A DNA stretch of 64,000 nucleotides. Origin: Streptococcus parasanguinis. GTDB lineage: Bacteria; Bacillota; Bacilli; Lactobacillales; Streptococcaceae. A model generated the notes under the pieces. The model was not told the DNA's origin. It saw only the letters and a program-made list of their open reading frames with translations, and did not search any database. This document shows, in pieces, positions 1-8,415 of the stretch; within the stretch, counting starts at the first letter, position 1; each line of letters begins with the position of its first letter. The DNA lies in assembly GCF_032163505.1 (NCBI RefSeq), contig NZ_CP134147.1:62001-126000 (forward strand). The letters run 5' to 3'. The translations under genes were made by a program, and so were the position numbers.

Positions 1-490
1 CATAGGCATAATTAGGTTCGTCAAGAGTAATCTTTGTATGTTTCAAATTTGGAATATAATTCTTAAATTCAGCAGTTTTATTTTTTAAATACGATTCATA
101 ATTCGCTTTGTTCTCTCCTGTTGCAAATGCTTGATCCTCATACAGTTTTCTGTAATCAAAATGGTACTTCAATTCAACGGTTTTATCTTTAATGGTCATC
201 GTCATCTTAACCTTATCGAAGTCATCAAGCATTAGTACAGCGGCAAGTTTTTTGATATTAGAAGCTAGGAATACTTTTTGAATGGTCATTTGTTGGTCAG
301 TCCATTTCCAAGTTCCTTGTTGATCCTTTGTAAGATCTTGTGGTGCTTTGATTGTTTGAGGAGATTTATCTGTTTGAGAAGACTTATTTGTTTTAGAAGA
401 CTGCGATGGAGAAGACTGACATCCTGCAATAAGGAGCACTGCAAAGAATGCCAAGAAACCGAAAAGGATCTTCTTTGTTTTAGTAAACAT
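1..490 (-). CDS. putative lipoprotein, 3' end outside window
   Basis: Reading the minus strand from an ATG at 488-490 gives an open frame that runs off the left edge, so the C-terminus is missing. The start has a perfect ribosome site (TTTAGGAGGT about 7 nt upstream). The N-terminus is a lipoprotein signal peptide: two lysines, a hydrophobic stretch, and a lipobox LIAGC near residue 24, followed by a Ser/Thr/Lys/Gln-rich linker. The remainder has alternating charged and hydrophobic strands, as in small streptococcal surface lipoproteins with a beta-rich domain. I do not recognise a specific family. It is expected to be anchored on the outer face of the membrane. Confidence 0.8.
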   Translation of the reverse strand, partial: MFTKTKKILFGFLAFFAVLLIAGCQSSPSQSSKTNKSSQTDKSPQTIKAPQDLTKDQQGTWKWTDQQMTIQKVFLASNIKKLAAVLMLDDFDKVKMTMTIKDKTVELKYHFDYRKLYEDQAFATGENKANYESYLKNKTAEFKNYIPNLKHTKITLDEPNYAY

Positions 491-701
491 AAATTTACCT
501 CCTAAACGTTGTTGCTTTAATTTTATCATTAAAGGAAATAATTATAAAGTGAAATGGTGAGCGATAGAAGAAGAAGGGACTGTATAATAAAAAGAAAGGT
601 TGGCGATGAGGGCAACCATTCAACTTATTCTAACGAACGCTAGTGAGAACCAGGATCTTTAAAAAACACATTCTATTTATGGTACCGAAGGTATCATTTT
701 T

Positions 702-710
702 TGCTATAAT
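702..710 (+). promoter_or_regulatory. extended -10 promoter of ruvB
   Basis: TGCTATAAT, a perfect extended -10 element, ends 7 nt before the ruvB ATG at 718. No convincing -35 hexamer is seen at the expected distance, as is usual for extended -10 promoters. The predicted start of transcription coincides with the start codon. Confidence 0.7.
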
Positions 711-717
711 AGACTGT

Positions 718-1716
718 ATGAGTAGAATTTTAGACAATGAAATCATGGGCGATGAAGAGGCCGTTGAACGGACGTTGCGCCCGCAATATTTACATGAATA
801 TATCGGTCAAGATAAGGTCAAGGACCAGCTGAAAATCTTTATTGAGGCGGCTAAGCTTCGGGATGAGGCGCTGGATCATGTCCTTCTTTTTGGCCCTCCG
901 GGGCTTGGGAAAACCACCATGGCCTTTGTCATCGCTAATGAACTGGGCGTCAATCTCAAGCAGACTTCTGGTCCTGTCATTGAAAAGGCCGGTGACTTGG
1001 TAGCTATCCTCAATGATCTAGAACCGGGGGATGTCCTCTTTATCGATGAGATCCACCGTCTTCCTATGTCAGTCGAAGAAGTGCTTTACAGCGCCATGGA
1101 AGATTTTTACATCGACATTATGATTGGCGCTGGGGAGAGCAGCCGGAGTGTCCATCTGGACCTTCCTCCTTTCACTTTGATTGGGGCGACAACGCGAGCT
1201 GGTATGCTGTCCAATCCCTTGCGTGCTCGCTTTGGAATTACGGGGCACATGGAATACTATGAGCAAGATGATTTGACAGAGATTGTCGAGCGGACCGCCG
1301 AAATCTTTGAGATGGAAATTACCCACGAAGCTGCCGAAGAGCTTTCTCTTCGTAGTCGTGGGACCCCTCGGATTGCTAACCGGTTGCTCAAACGGGTGCG
1401 CGATTTTGCCCAGATTATGGGCGACGGCTTGATTGACGATACCATTACCGACAAGGCTCTCTCTATGCTAGATGTGGACCATGAAGGACTGGACTATGTC
1501 GATCAAAAGATCCTGCGTACCATGATTGAAATGTACGGCGGTGGCCCGGTCGGGCTTGGGACTCTATCGGTCAATATTGCTGAAGAGCGAGAGACTGTTG
1601 AGGACATGTATGAGCCTTACTTGATTCAAAAAGGCTTTATCATGCGGACCCGAACAGGGCGCGTGGCGACCCGCAAGGCCTATGAACACCTGGGATATCC
1701 CTACAATGGAGACTAA
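718..1716 (+). CDS. ruvB: Holliday junction branch migration DNA helicase RuvB
   Basis: RuvB is the hexameric AAA+ motor that, with RuvA, drives branch migration of Holliday junctions in recombination repair. The 332-residue product has the N-terminal block [14 protein letters not shown] typical of streptococcal RuvB, a Walker A GPPGLGKT, a Walker B with DEIHRL, the GATTRAG sensor region, and the C-terminal winged-helix domain with RTRTGR. An ATG 75 bp upstream is in frame, but the conserved N-terminus begins at 718. No ribosome site precedes 718; an extended -10 box sits there instead, which suggests a leaderless mRNA. A nucleotidyltransferase-fold gene follows 6 bp downstream and is probably co-transcribed. 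Confidence 0.96.
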   Translation: MSRILDNEIMGDEEAVERTLRPQYLHEYIGQDKVKDQLKIFIEAAKLRDEALDHVLLFGPPGLGKTTMAFVIANELGVNLKQTSGPVIEKAGDLVAILNDLEPGDVLFIDEIHRLPMSVEEVLYSAMEDFYIDIMIGAGESSRSVHLDLPPFTLIGATTRAGMLSNPLRARFGITGHMEYYEQDDLTEIVERTAEIFEMEITHEAAEELSLRSRGTPRIANRLLKRVRDFAQIMGDGLIDDTITDKALSMLDVDHEGLDYVDQKILRTMIEMYGGGPVGLGTLSVNIAEERETVEDMYEPYLIQKGFIMRTRTGRVATRKAYEHLGYPYNGD

Positions 1717-1722
1717 AAGAAG

Positions 1723-2289
1723 ATGCTGACGGAAGAAGTGATAGTAGAACAGATCCAAGCGGATCCGGAGATGATGACTGTCTTGGCCATTATTCGAGAT
1801 CTCGACTTGGCAGATGCCTGGTTAGCAGCGGGCGCGGTGCGAAATTTCATCTGGAACCAGCTCTCTGGAAAACCAGGGTTTGATGCGACGACCGATATGG
1901 ATCTGGTCTTTTATGACCCTGAGATCAGCTATGAGGAGACTCTCCAGATCGAGCAGGAATTAAAGAAGACCTATCCCCAGTACGCTTGGGAAGTGAAAAA
2001 TCAAGTCTACATGCACCAGCATAGCCCGGGGACGGCTCCATATCATAGTGCCTGTGATGCGGTTTCCAAATACCCCGAGCAGTGTACGGCTCTTGCGGTT
2101 CGCTTAAGGAAAGAGGGTCAGCTAGAGCTCTTTCTCCCTTATGGGACAAAGGATATCGAAGACTTCATCGTTCAGCCGACTCCACATTTTTTAGCCAGCC
2201 CCGAGCGTTTAGCGGTTTATACAGAGCGGATGAAAAAGAAGGATTGGCAGAGTAAATGGCCTCCATTAGAGGTTCGTTTTCCAAAATAG
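1723..2289 (+). CDS. nucleotidyltransferase family protein (NTP_transf_6 type)
   Basis: The 188-residue product has the hallmarks of the uncharacterised nucleotidyltransferase-fold family PF06042 (COG3575): a GAVRN motif after an LADAWLAAG block, then TTDMDLVFYD, where two acidic residues would hold metal as in pol-beta-type transferases, and a C-terminal tryptophan-rich KDWQSKWPPL segment. The substrate is unknown. It starts 6 bp after ruvB with only a weak ribosome site (AAAGAAG), which suggests translational coupling. A terminator follows at 2298. Confidence 0.75.
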   Translation: MLTEEVIVEQIQADPEMMTVLAIIRDLDLADAWLAAGAVRNFIWNQLSGKPGFDATTDMDLVFYDPEISYEETLQIEQELKKTYPQYAWEVKNQVYMHQHSPGTAPYHSACDAVSKYPEQCTALAVRLRKEGQLELFLPYGTKDIEDFIVQPTPHFLASPERLAVYTERMKKKDWQSKWPPLEVRFPK

Positions 2290-2297
2290 AGAAACAG

Positions 2298-2327
2298 ATC
2301 AGATTTGAAAAAGGAATCTGATTTTTC
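2298..2327 (+). terminator. rho-independent terminator after the ruvB unit
   Basis: ATCAGATT and AATCTGAT form a perfect 8-bp stem with a 9-nt loop, followed by TTTTC. It closes the ruvB/nucleotidyltransferase unit. Confidence 0.8.
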
Positions 2328-2370
2328 TTTAAAATGATGGAGGCACTTTGTCATCTTTCTGTCACATTTT

Positions 2371-2379
2371 TGTTATAAT
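2371..2379 (+). promoter_or_regulatory. extended -10 promoter for the phosphatase-MORN-acyltransferase operon
   Basis: TGTTATAAT lies 84 bp before the phosphatase start. TTGTCA at 2348-2353 is a poorly spaced -35 candidate (20 bp), so the extended -10 probably dominates. Confidence 0.6.
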
Positions 2380-2462
2380 GGTAATAGTATGCTGGTTTTC
2401 CATAGTGGAAAGCCAAGAGCTCAGCTAGGTTGGGCAGTCCGAACAAGGAGTTAGGTGGAATC

Positions 2463-2888
2463 ATGAAAAAAATCGTCTTTGTCTGCTTAGGAAATATTTG
2501 TCGGAGCCCCATGGCGGAGTTTGTCATGAAGGACTTGACGGATCAGTATGAGATTGAAAGTCGGGCCACCTCGAGCTGGGAACATGGCAATCACATCCAT
2601 CAGGGAACCCAGAAAATCTTTCAACAACACCAAGTCCCGTATGATCCAGCCAAGACATCCTTACAGATCAAGGAAGAGGATTTTTACAACTTTGATTTGA
2701 TCCTAGGGATGGACGAAAACAATGTAGCAGATCTGAAGCGAATGGCTCCTGCAGGAACAGAACACAAGATTCATCTTTTTGCTTCTGAAAGTGTGCCAGA
2801 TCCGTGGTATACCGGTGATTTTGAGGAGACCTACTCCAGAGTCCTGAGTGGCTGTAAGGCTTGGTTAGATCAGCTAGCAACTTCTTAA
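2463..2888 (+). CDS. low-molecular-weight protein-tyrosine phosphatase
   Basis: The product of 141 residues has the phosphate-binding loop VCLGNICRSPMAE (C-x5-R-S) at the N-terminus and the DPWY general-acid motif near residue 115, the two catalytic elements of low-molecular-weight tyrosine phosphatases. In Gram-positive bacteria this family dephosphorylates tyrosine-phosphorylated proteins and can affect capsule or wall synthesis. An in-frame ATG at 2430 would add 11 residues, but the family N-terminus (MKKIVFVCLGN) begins at 2463, preceded by AAGGAG and AGGTGG. It is first in an operon with a membrane MORN protein and a wall acyltransferase, which points to a cell-envelope role. Confidence 0.9.
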   Translation: MKKIVFVCLGNICRSPMAEFVMKDLTDQYEIESRATSSWEHGNHIHQGTQKIFQQHQVPYDPAKTSLQIKEEDFYNFDLILGMDENNVADLKRMAPAGTEHKIHLFASESVPDPWYTGDFEETYSRVLSGCKAWLDQLATS

Positions 2889-2913
2889 GAGTTTGATATG
2901 TGAGAGAATGAAT

Positions 2914-3318
2914 ATGAAAGAATTTTATGAGACTTATAAGGTCTATCTGACGCGAAAAAATTTAGAAATAGCAGCATTAGTCGTGATTGTTCTATCTGCT
3001 TTGCTGGTTTTCCTTTCAGCCATTCCAGGTCAGGGCGTCTTGACCTTGGATAAGGGGGCGATCCGTTACGACGGAAGTTTGGTCCGTGGCAAGATGAATG
3101 GCAAGGGAACCGTCACCTTTAAAAATGGGGATACCTATACAGGTAACCTCGTCAACGGCTCTTTTAGCGGCTATGGTAAGTTTAAGTCCAAGGATGGTTG
3201 GACCTATGAAGGGCAGTTTGTTAACGGCCAGCCGGAGGGCAAAGGCACCTTAACCACAGAAGCCAACGTCGTATACAAAGGAACATTCAAGCAGGGGATT
3301 TATCAAAATGCGCATTAA
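2914..3318 (+). CDS. membrane-anchored MORN-repeat protein
   Basis: The product has one N-terminal transmembrane segment (about residues 15-36 from the chosen start) followed by about four MORN-type repeats of the form Y-x-G-x-[LF]-x-x-G-x-x-x-G-x-G (YDGSLVRGKMNGKG, YTGNLVNGSFSGYG, YEGQFVNGQPEGKG, and a partial YKGTFKQG). MORN repeats are beta-hairpin modules. With one N-terminal anchor they are predicted to lie outside the membrane. The start at 2914 is preceded by GAGAG at 7 nt; TTG 2893 and ATG 2908 are alternatives. The 3' end overlaps the acyltransferase gene by 11 bp, so the two are probably translationally coupled. The exact function is unknown. Confidence 0.75.
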   Translation: MKEFYETYKVYLTRKNLEIAALVVIVLSALLVFLSAIPGQGVLTLDKGAIRYDGSLVRGKMNGKGTVTFKNGDTYTGNLVNGSFSGYGKFKSKDGWTYEGQFVNGQPEGKGTLTTEANVVYKGTFKQGIYQNAH

Positions 3319-5110
3319 ATGGTTTTCACTAGTCCGTGTTACAGGACTCTTATTGGTATTGCTTTACCATTTCTTCCAAAAAGCCTTTCCTGGAGGCTTC
3401 ATTGGGGTAGATATTTTCTTCACCTTCTCAGGATTTTTGATTACAGCGCTCTTGATCGATGAATTTGCGCGCAAGCAAGGAATCGACTACCTGGCATTCT
3501 TGAAACGGCGCTTTTACCGGATCGTACCACCCCTTGTCTTTATGGTCTTGGTCGTGATGCCCTTTACCTTTATGGTCCAACGGGACTACGTGGCTGGTAT
3601 TGGGACTCAGATTGCGGCGGTCTTCGGTTTTGTGACCAATTTCTTTGAGATGGCAACGGGTGGTAGTTACGAAAGCAACTTCATTCCACATCTCTTCCTT
3701 CATACCTGGAGTTTGGCTCTAGAAGTGCATTACTATGTGCTATGGGCACTTTTGGCATGGTTCTTGGCTAAGCGGGCTAAGACGGTTGGAAAGTACCGAG
3801 GCATGCTCTTCCTGGCATCCAGCGGGCTCTTTCTCTTCACCTTCTTGTCCATGTTCATCCGCGCCTTTCTGACAGCTAATTTCTCTACTATCTATTTTTC
3901 TAGCTTCACTCACATCTTCCCCTTCTTTGCGGGATCATGTCTAGCAACGGTAACAGGGATTGCTAATGTCAGCCCGAACTTTACAAAGTTGGTGCAGTCT
4001 TGGAGCATGAAAAAGACCTTATCGGTCTTGGGTGGAAGCTTTGCCTTCTTGTTTGTGCTCAGTCTTTTCTTGCCATTTGATAGCTTGTGGACCTATCTGT
4101 TTGGCTTTTTAGCAGCGACAATCGCAGCTTGTGCCATGATTCTGTCGGCCCGCATTCTCCATGAAAAGACGCCAGATAAAAAAGAACCAGCCATTCTCAA
4201 TTTCTTGGCAGATACTAGTTATGGTGTCTATCTTTTCCACTGGCCTTTCTTTATCATCTTCTCTCAACATTTGGGAAATATGATGGCAGCCCTTGTGACG
4301 ACGATCGTTTCCTTGATTCTAACGGCTCTGTCCTTCTATATTTTGGAGCCAACTATTGCAGGCAAGGAACCTCGTGTCTTCGGCATGAAGATGGATCTCA
4401 GTTTTTTGACCAAGCCGATCTTTTACCTCATGATTCCTCTGGCTCTCTTGATGATTGGAATCTCCGCCTTTGCACCAACCGTTGGAGCTTTTGATGAGAG
4501 TTTGGTAGTGAGTGGGCTCAATCAAGCAGACAGCAAAATGCAGGTCACACGGACGCAAGTGGATAATGCGACGGCAACAGACTATAACGTCTCAAATGGT
4601 GTGACCATGATCGGTGATTCCGTTAACTTGCGAGCGCAGGACTACCTGACTAAAGCCATCCCTGGCATCCAGATCGATGCAGTGGTGAGCCGTCAGTTGG
4701 AAAATGGAATGAAGGTCTTTGAGACCGATATCTCCAATAAAGTTCTCCTAAAAAATGTGGTCATTGCCCTAGGAACCAATACTGTAAGCAACTACAAAGA
4801 ATTGCTGGATCAGTATGTTGAGAAACTTCCAAAAGGCCGTCGCTTGATCCTTGTGACACCATATGATGGGCGCTATGCCAACGATCAGTCCAGTGAATCG
4901 GTTCAAACGCGTCTTTATGAGTTGGAACTAGCTAAGAAATACGACTTTATCACGATTGCGGACTGGTACCAAGTAGCAATTGAAAATCCAAACATTTGGG
5001 TGGGAACAGACTCTGTTCACTTCAATATGGAAACCAATGGTGGGGAACTCTATGCTCAAACAGTCAAAGAAGCCCTTGATAAGGCCGAAAAAGGTCCGGT
5101 CAAGAAGTAA
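3308..5110 (+). CDS. OatA-like membrane acyltransferase with SGNH domain
   Basis: The 600-residue protein combines an N-terminal acyltransferase-3 domain (about ten transmembrane helices, residues 1-385; HTWSLALEVHYY contains the family's conserved histidine and glutamate) with an extracellular SGNH hydrolase-like domain (about 430-600). The latter shows block I MIGDSVNLRA (Asp-Ser), ALGTN (block III Asn) and TDSVHF (Asp-x-x-His). This is the architecture of OatA/Adr enzymes, which move acetyl groups across the membrane to O-acetylate peptidoglycan or other wall sugars and so reduce lysozyme sensitivity. The precise acceptor cannot be read from sequence. It is coupled to the MORN gene by overlap and followed by a terminator. 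Confidence 0.88.
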   Translation: MRIKWFSLVRVTGLLLVLLYHFFQKAFPGGFIGVDIFFTFSGFLITALLIDEFARKQGIDYLAFLKRRFYRIVPPLVFMVLVVMPFTFMVQRDYVAGIGTQIAAVFGFVTNFFEMATGGSYESNFIPHLFLHTWSLALEVHYYVLWALLAWFLAKRAKTVGKYRGMLFLASSGLFLFTFLSMFIRAFLTANFSTIYFSSFTHIFPFFAGSCLATVTGIANVSPNFTKLVQSWSMKKTLSVLGGSFAFLFVLSLFLPFDSLWTYLFGFLAATIAACAMILSARILHEKTPDKKEPAILNFLADTSYGVYLFHWPFFIIFSQHLGNMMAALVTTIVSLILTALSFYILEPTIAGKEPRVFGMKMDLSFLTKPIFYLMIPLALLMIGISAFAPTVGAFDESLVVSGLNQADSKMQVTRTQVDNATATDYNVSNGVTMIGDSVNLRAQDYLTKAIPGIQIDAVVSRQLENGMKVFETDISNKVLLKNVVIALGTNTVSNYKELLDQYVEKLPKGRRLILVTPYDGRYANDQSSESVQTRLYELELAKKYDFITIADWYQVAIENPNIWVGTDSVHFNMETNGGELYAQTVKEALDKAEKGPVKK

Positions 5111-5161
5111 CAATGCTTCTCTGAAACTGAAACAAAACAAATCCTAACAAAATAAAACAAA

Positions 5162-5197
5162 AAGCAACTTTTTACTTGTAAAAAGCTGCTTATTTTA
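5162..5197 (+). terminator. rho-independent terminator
   Basis: AAGCAACTTTTTAC pairs with GTAAAAAGCTGCTT (one G-U pair) around a small loop and is followed by ATTTTAG. It ends the phosphatase/MORN/acyltransferase operon. Confidence 0.75.
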
Positions 5198-5206
5198 GTA
5201 AGATTA

Positions 5207-5220
5207 AGAAAACGCTTACA
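5207..5220 (+). promoter_or_regulatory. upstream cre site of adhE
   Basis: AGAAAACGCTTACA matches the CcpA operator consensus TGNAANCGNTNNCA at all fixed positions except the first. It lies about 150 bp upstream of the adhE promoter -35. Confidence 0.55.
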
Positions 5221-5241
5221 AAAATCAATTGAAAACATCTC

Positions 5242-5353
5242 TTTGTGAAGAAAAAATTTTTTTAATTATTTTTTCACAATTTTGCTAGACAATTGCTTTC
5301 ACATCAATAAGATTGATAAAAATTTCACAAACTTCAAAAAAATCTTTGTGAAA
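5242..5353 (+). promoter_or_regulatory. paired inverted TTGTGAA/TTCACAA repeats (Rex-like half sites)
   Basis: Two long inverted repeats use the half-site of the redox repressor Rex: TTTGTGAA (5242) with TTCACAA (5273), and a perfect 9-bp pair TTTCACAAA (5323) with TTTGTGAAA (5345). The half-sites are further apart than in a standard Rex operator. They may be decoy or cooperative sites, or form hairpins. A standard-spaced operator sits at 5401. Confidence 0.5.
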
Positions 5354-5359
5354 GTTGCT

Positions 5360-5396
5360 TGGAAGTGTTTACAAAAATCTCAAAATAGAGTACAAT
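5360..5396 (+). promoter_or_regulatory. adhE promoter with overlapping cre
   Basis: TTTACA (5368-5373), 17 bp, TACAAT (5391-5396). TGGAAGTGTTTACA (5360-5373) is a near-consensus cre that overlaps the -35, so CcpA would repress by blocking polymerase. Confidence 0.75.
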
Positions 5397-5400
5397 TATA

Positions 5401-5418
5401 TTGTGAAATAATTAACAA
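5401..5418 (+). promoter_or_regulatory. Rex operator at the adhE transcription start
   Basis: TTGTGAAATAATTAACAA matches the Gram-positive Rex consensus TTGTGAAnnnnTTCACAA except for one base in the right half. It lies just downstream of the -10, at the predicted start point, where bound Rex would block transcription until NADH rises. Confidence 0.75.
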
Positions 5419-5512
5419 ATCGAAATTTCTTACACTATTCTTGAAAATTTCAGAAAACATGAAAAAGTTCTAGAAAAGGATAAGGGTTTCAAACATTGGA
5501 GGAAAGCATCAA

Positions 5513-8164
5513 ATGGCTGATAAAAAAACTCTCTCACCTGAAGAAAAGAAACTCGCTGCTGAAAAACACGTAGACGAGTTGGTGCAAAAAGCGCTGGTGG
5601 CGCTTGAAGAAATGCGCAAATTGGATCAGGAGCAAGTAGACTACATTGTGGCGAAAGCATCTGTGGCGGCTCTTGACGCTCACGGTGAGCTCGCTCTTCA
5701 TGCCTATGAAGAAACTGGTCGTGGAGTCTTTGAAGACAAGGCGACGAAGAACTTGTTCGCTTGTGAACACGTAGTAAATAACATGCGTCACACGAAAACA
5801 GTTGGTGTCATTTCAGAAGATGATGTCACTGGTTTGACCCTGATTGCTGAGCCAGTCGGAGTTGTCTGCGGGATCACACCTACAACCAACCCAACTTCAA
5901 CAGCAATCTTTAAAGCCTTGATTTCATTGAAAACACGGAACCCTATCGTCTTTGCCTTCCACCCATCTGCTCAAGAATCATCTGCTCATGCGGCACAAAT
6001 CGTACGCGATGCGGCAATTGCAGCTGGAGCACCTGAGAACTGTGTGCAATGGATTACCCAACCTTCTATGGAAGCAACTAGTGCCCTTATGAACCATGAA
6101 GGAGTTGCGACCATCCTTGCGACCGGTGGTAACGCCATGGTAAAAGCCGCTTATTCTTGTGGAAAACCAGCTCTTGGGGTAGGTGCCGGAAACGTTCCTG
6201 CTTACGTTGAAAAATCAGCCAATATCCGCCAAGCAGCACACGATATCGTCATGTCTAAATCATTTGACAATGGTATGGTCTGTGCGTCTGAACAAGCGGT
6301 TATCATCGATAAAGAAATCTACGATGAGTTTGTTGAAGAATTCAAATCTTACCACACTTACTTCGTTAACAAAAAAGAAAAAGCCCTTCTTGAAGAGTTC
6401 TGCTTTGGTGTAAAAGCCAACAGCAAAAACTGTGCGGGTGCGAAATTGAATGCGGACATCGTTGGGAAACCAGCAGCATGGATCGCTGAACAAGCTGGCT
6501 TCTCTGTACCAGAAGGAACCAATATCCTTGCGGCAGAATGTAAAGAAGTTGGCGAAAAAGAACCGTTGACTCGTGAAAAATTGTCACCAGTCATCGCTGT
6601 CTTGAAATCTGAAAGCCGTGAAGACGGAATTAACAAAGCTCGCCAAATGGTTGAATTCAACGGTCTTGGTCACTCAGCAGCCATCCATACTGCTGATGAA
6701 GAATTGACCAAAGAATTTGGTAAAGCAGTTAAAGCTATTCGTGTGATCTGCAACTCTCCTTCGACTTTCGGTGGTATCGGGGATGTTTACAATGCCTTCT
6801 TGCCATCATTAACACTTGGATGTGGTTCTTACGGACGCAACTCTGTTGGGGACAACGTTAGTGCCATCAACCTCTTGAATATCAAAAAAGTCGGACGCCG
6901 GAGAAATAACATGCAATGGATGAAACTTCCTTCAAAAACATACTTTGAACGTGATTCAATTGAATACCTACAAAAATGTCGTGACGTTGAACGTGTCATG
7001 ATCGTTACAGACCACGCTATGGTAGAGCTTGGTTTCCTTGATCGTATCATCGAACAGCTTGACCTTCGTCGCAACAAGGTGGTTTACCAAATCTTTGCAG
7101 ACGTAGAACCAGATCCAGATATCACAACTGTTGAACGTGGTACAGAGATCATGCGTGCCTTCAAACCAGATACGATCATTGCTCTCGGTGGTGGATCACC
7201 AATGGATGCGGCCAAAGTAATGTGGCTCTTCTACGAACAACCAGAAGTGGACTTCCGTGACTTGGTACAAAAATTCATGGATATCCGTAAACGTGCCTTC
7301 AAGTTCCCATTGCTTGGTAAGAAGACTAAATTTATTGCGATCCCAACAACATCTGGTACAGGATCTGAAGTAACTCCATTTGCCGTTATCTCTGATAAAG
7401 CCAACAATCGTAAATACCCAATCGCAGACTACTCATTGACTCCAACAGTTGCCATCGTAGACCCTGCCTTGGTATTGACAGTTCCAGGATCTGTTGCAGC
7501 AGACACTGGTATGGACGTCTTGACGCACGCGACAGAAGCTTACGTATCACAAATGGCTAGCGATTTCACAGATGGTCTTGCTCTTCAAGCTATTAAACTT
7601 GTCTTTGAAAACTTGGAAAGCTCAGTCAAGAATGCGGACTTCCATTCACGCGAAAAGATGCACAATGCGTCAACCATCGCAGGTATGGCCTTCGCCAATG
7701 CCTTCCTCGGTATTTCTCACTCAATGGCCCACAAGATCGGTGCGCAATTCCACACCATCCACGGACGGACCAATGCCATCTTGCTTCCATACGTTATCCG
7801 CTACAACGGTACACGCCCAGCCAAGACAGCTACATGGCCTAAGTACAACTACTACCGTGCAGATGAAAAATACCAAGATATCGCTCGTATGCTAGGACTT
7901 CCATGCTCTACTCCAGAAGAAGCCGTTGAAGCTTACGCAAAAGCTGTATACGAACTCGGTGAACGCTGTGGTATCGAAATGAACTTCAAAGCACAAGGCA
8001 TCGATGAAAAAGAATGGAAGAAACATTCTCGTGAATTGGCCTTCCTTGCTTATGAAGATCAATGTTCACCAGCTAACCCACGTCTTCCAATGGTAGACCA
8101 TATGCAAGAAATCATCGAAGATGCTTACTATGGTTACAAGGAACGTCCAGGACGTCGTAAATAA
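5513..8164 (+). CDS. adhE: bifunctional acetaldehyde-CoA/alcohol dehydrogenase AdhE
   Basis: AdhE reduces acetyl-CoA to acetaldehyde and then ethanol, consuming two NADH in mixed-acid fermentation; the family forms cytoplasmic spirosome filaments. The 883-residue length is typical. The N-terminal aldehyde dehydrogenase half carries the catalytic cysteine C257 in NGMVCASEQ. The C-terminal iron-dependent alcohol dehydrogenase half has GGGSPMDAAK (nucleotide binding), TTSGTGSEVT and the histidine-rich metal site HSMAHKIG...HTIHGRTNA. A strong ribosome site (GGAGG) precedes the ATG. Expression should respond to sugar (two cre sites) and NADH/NAD (Rex operator). It is monocistronic, with a GAAA-loop terminator after it. 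Confidence 0.97.
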   Translation: MADKKTLSPEEKKLAAEKHVDELVQKALVALEEMRKLDQEQVDYIVAKASVAALDAHGELALHAYEETGRGVFEDKATKNLFACEHVVNNMRHTKTVGVISEDDVTGLTLIAEPVGVVCGITPTTNPTSTAIFKALISLKTRNPIVFAFHPSAQESSAHAAQIVRDAAIAAGAPENCVQWITQPSMEATSALMNHEGVATILATGGNAMVKAAYSCGKPALGVGAGNVPAYVEKSANIRQAAHDIVMSKSFDNGMVCASEQAVIIDKEIYDEFVEEFKSYHTYFVNKKEKALLEEFCFGVKANSKNCAGAKLNADIVGKPAAWIAEQAGFSVPEGTNILAAECKEVGEKEPLTREKLSPVIAVLKSESREDGINKARQMVEFNGLGHSAAIHTADEELTKEFGKAVKAIRVICNSPSTFGGIGDVYNAFLPSLTLGCGSYGRNSVGDNVSAINLLNIKKVGRRRNNMQWMKLPSKTYFERDSIEYLQKCRDVERVMIVTDHAMVELGFLDRIIEQLDLRRNKVVYQIFADVEPDPDITTVERGTEIMRAFKPDTIIALGGGSPMDAAKVMWLFYEQPEVDFRDLVQKFMDIRKRAFKFPLLGKKTKFIAIPTTSGTGSEVTPFAVISDKANNRKYPIADYSLTPTVAIVDPALVLTVPGSVAADTGMDVLTHATEAYVSQMASDFTDGLALQAIKLVFENLESSVKNADFHSREKMHNASTIAGMAFANAFLGISHSMAHKIGAQFHTIHGRTNAILLPYVIRYNGTRPAKTATWPKYNYYRADEKYQDIARMLGLPCSTPEEAVEAYAKAVYELGERCGIEMNFKAQGIDEKEWKKHSRELAFLAYEDQCSPANPRLPMVDHMQEIIEDAYYGYKERPGRRK

Positions 8165-8196
8165 GACGCCAAGGAACAACTGATGTTTATCAGCTA

Positions 8197-8224
8197 CCCC
8201 CACTCGAAAGAGCGGGGGATTTTT
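8197..8224 (+). terminator. adhE terminator
   Basis: CCCCC-A-CTC / GAG-C-GGGGG stem capped by a GAAA tetraloop, followed by ATTTTT. Strong intrinsic terminator. Confidence 0.9.
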
Positions 8225-8339
8225 GCTATTTGGGTCCAAAACTCGTTTTTTCATAAAAAATTAGACTTTTTTTCAGAAATTGTGTTATTTTTATAGCATT
8301 CCGAGCTATTTTATGTTACCCTATAGTGTGTGAATCTGC

Positions 8340-8376
8340 CTGTAGCTGAAGGGTTATGATCCTTTTTCAGTTATAG
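8340..8376 (+). other. 5' leader hairpin upstream of the three-gene operon
   Basis: CTGTAGCTGAAGG pairs with CCTTTTTCAGTTATAG through a 14-16 bp stem using several G-U pairs, with a loop of about 7-9 nt. It ends 39 nt before the first start codon and lacks a U-tract, so it looks like a structured leader rather than a terminator. No clear promoter was identified between 8225 and 8340. Confidence 0.5.
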
Positions 8377-8415
8377 GAAACGAAAAAATAAATCCAAGAA
8401 AGGAGGCCATCTCAA

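Noticed and set aside
278-505. 75-codon plus-strand frame at the left edge
   Set aside because: It is antisense to the lipoprotein gene, whose signal peptide and lipobox are clear; the arginine/leucine-rich composition is typical of a shadow frame.
5282-5473. 63-codon frame in the adhE leader
   Set aside because: It covers the promoter, cre and Rex sites, has no ribosome site, and is an AT-rich chance frame.
5513-8164. Possible iron-sulphur or selenocysteine feature in AdhE
   Set aside because: No in-frame TGA or cluster motif; the protein is a standard two-domain AdhE.
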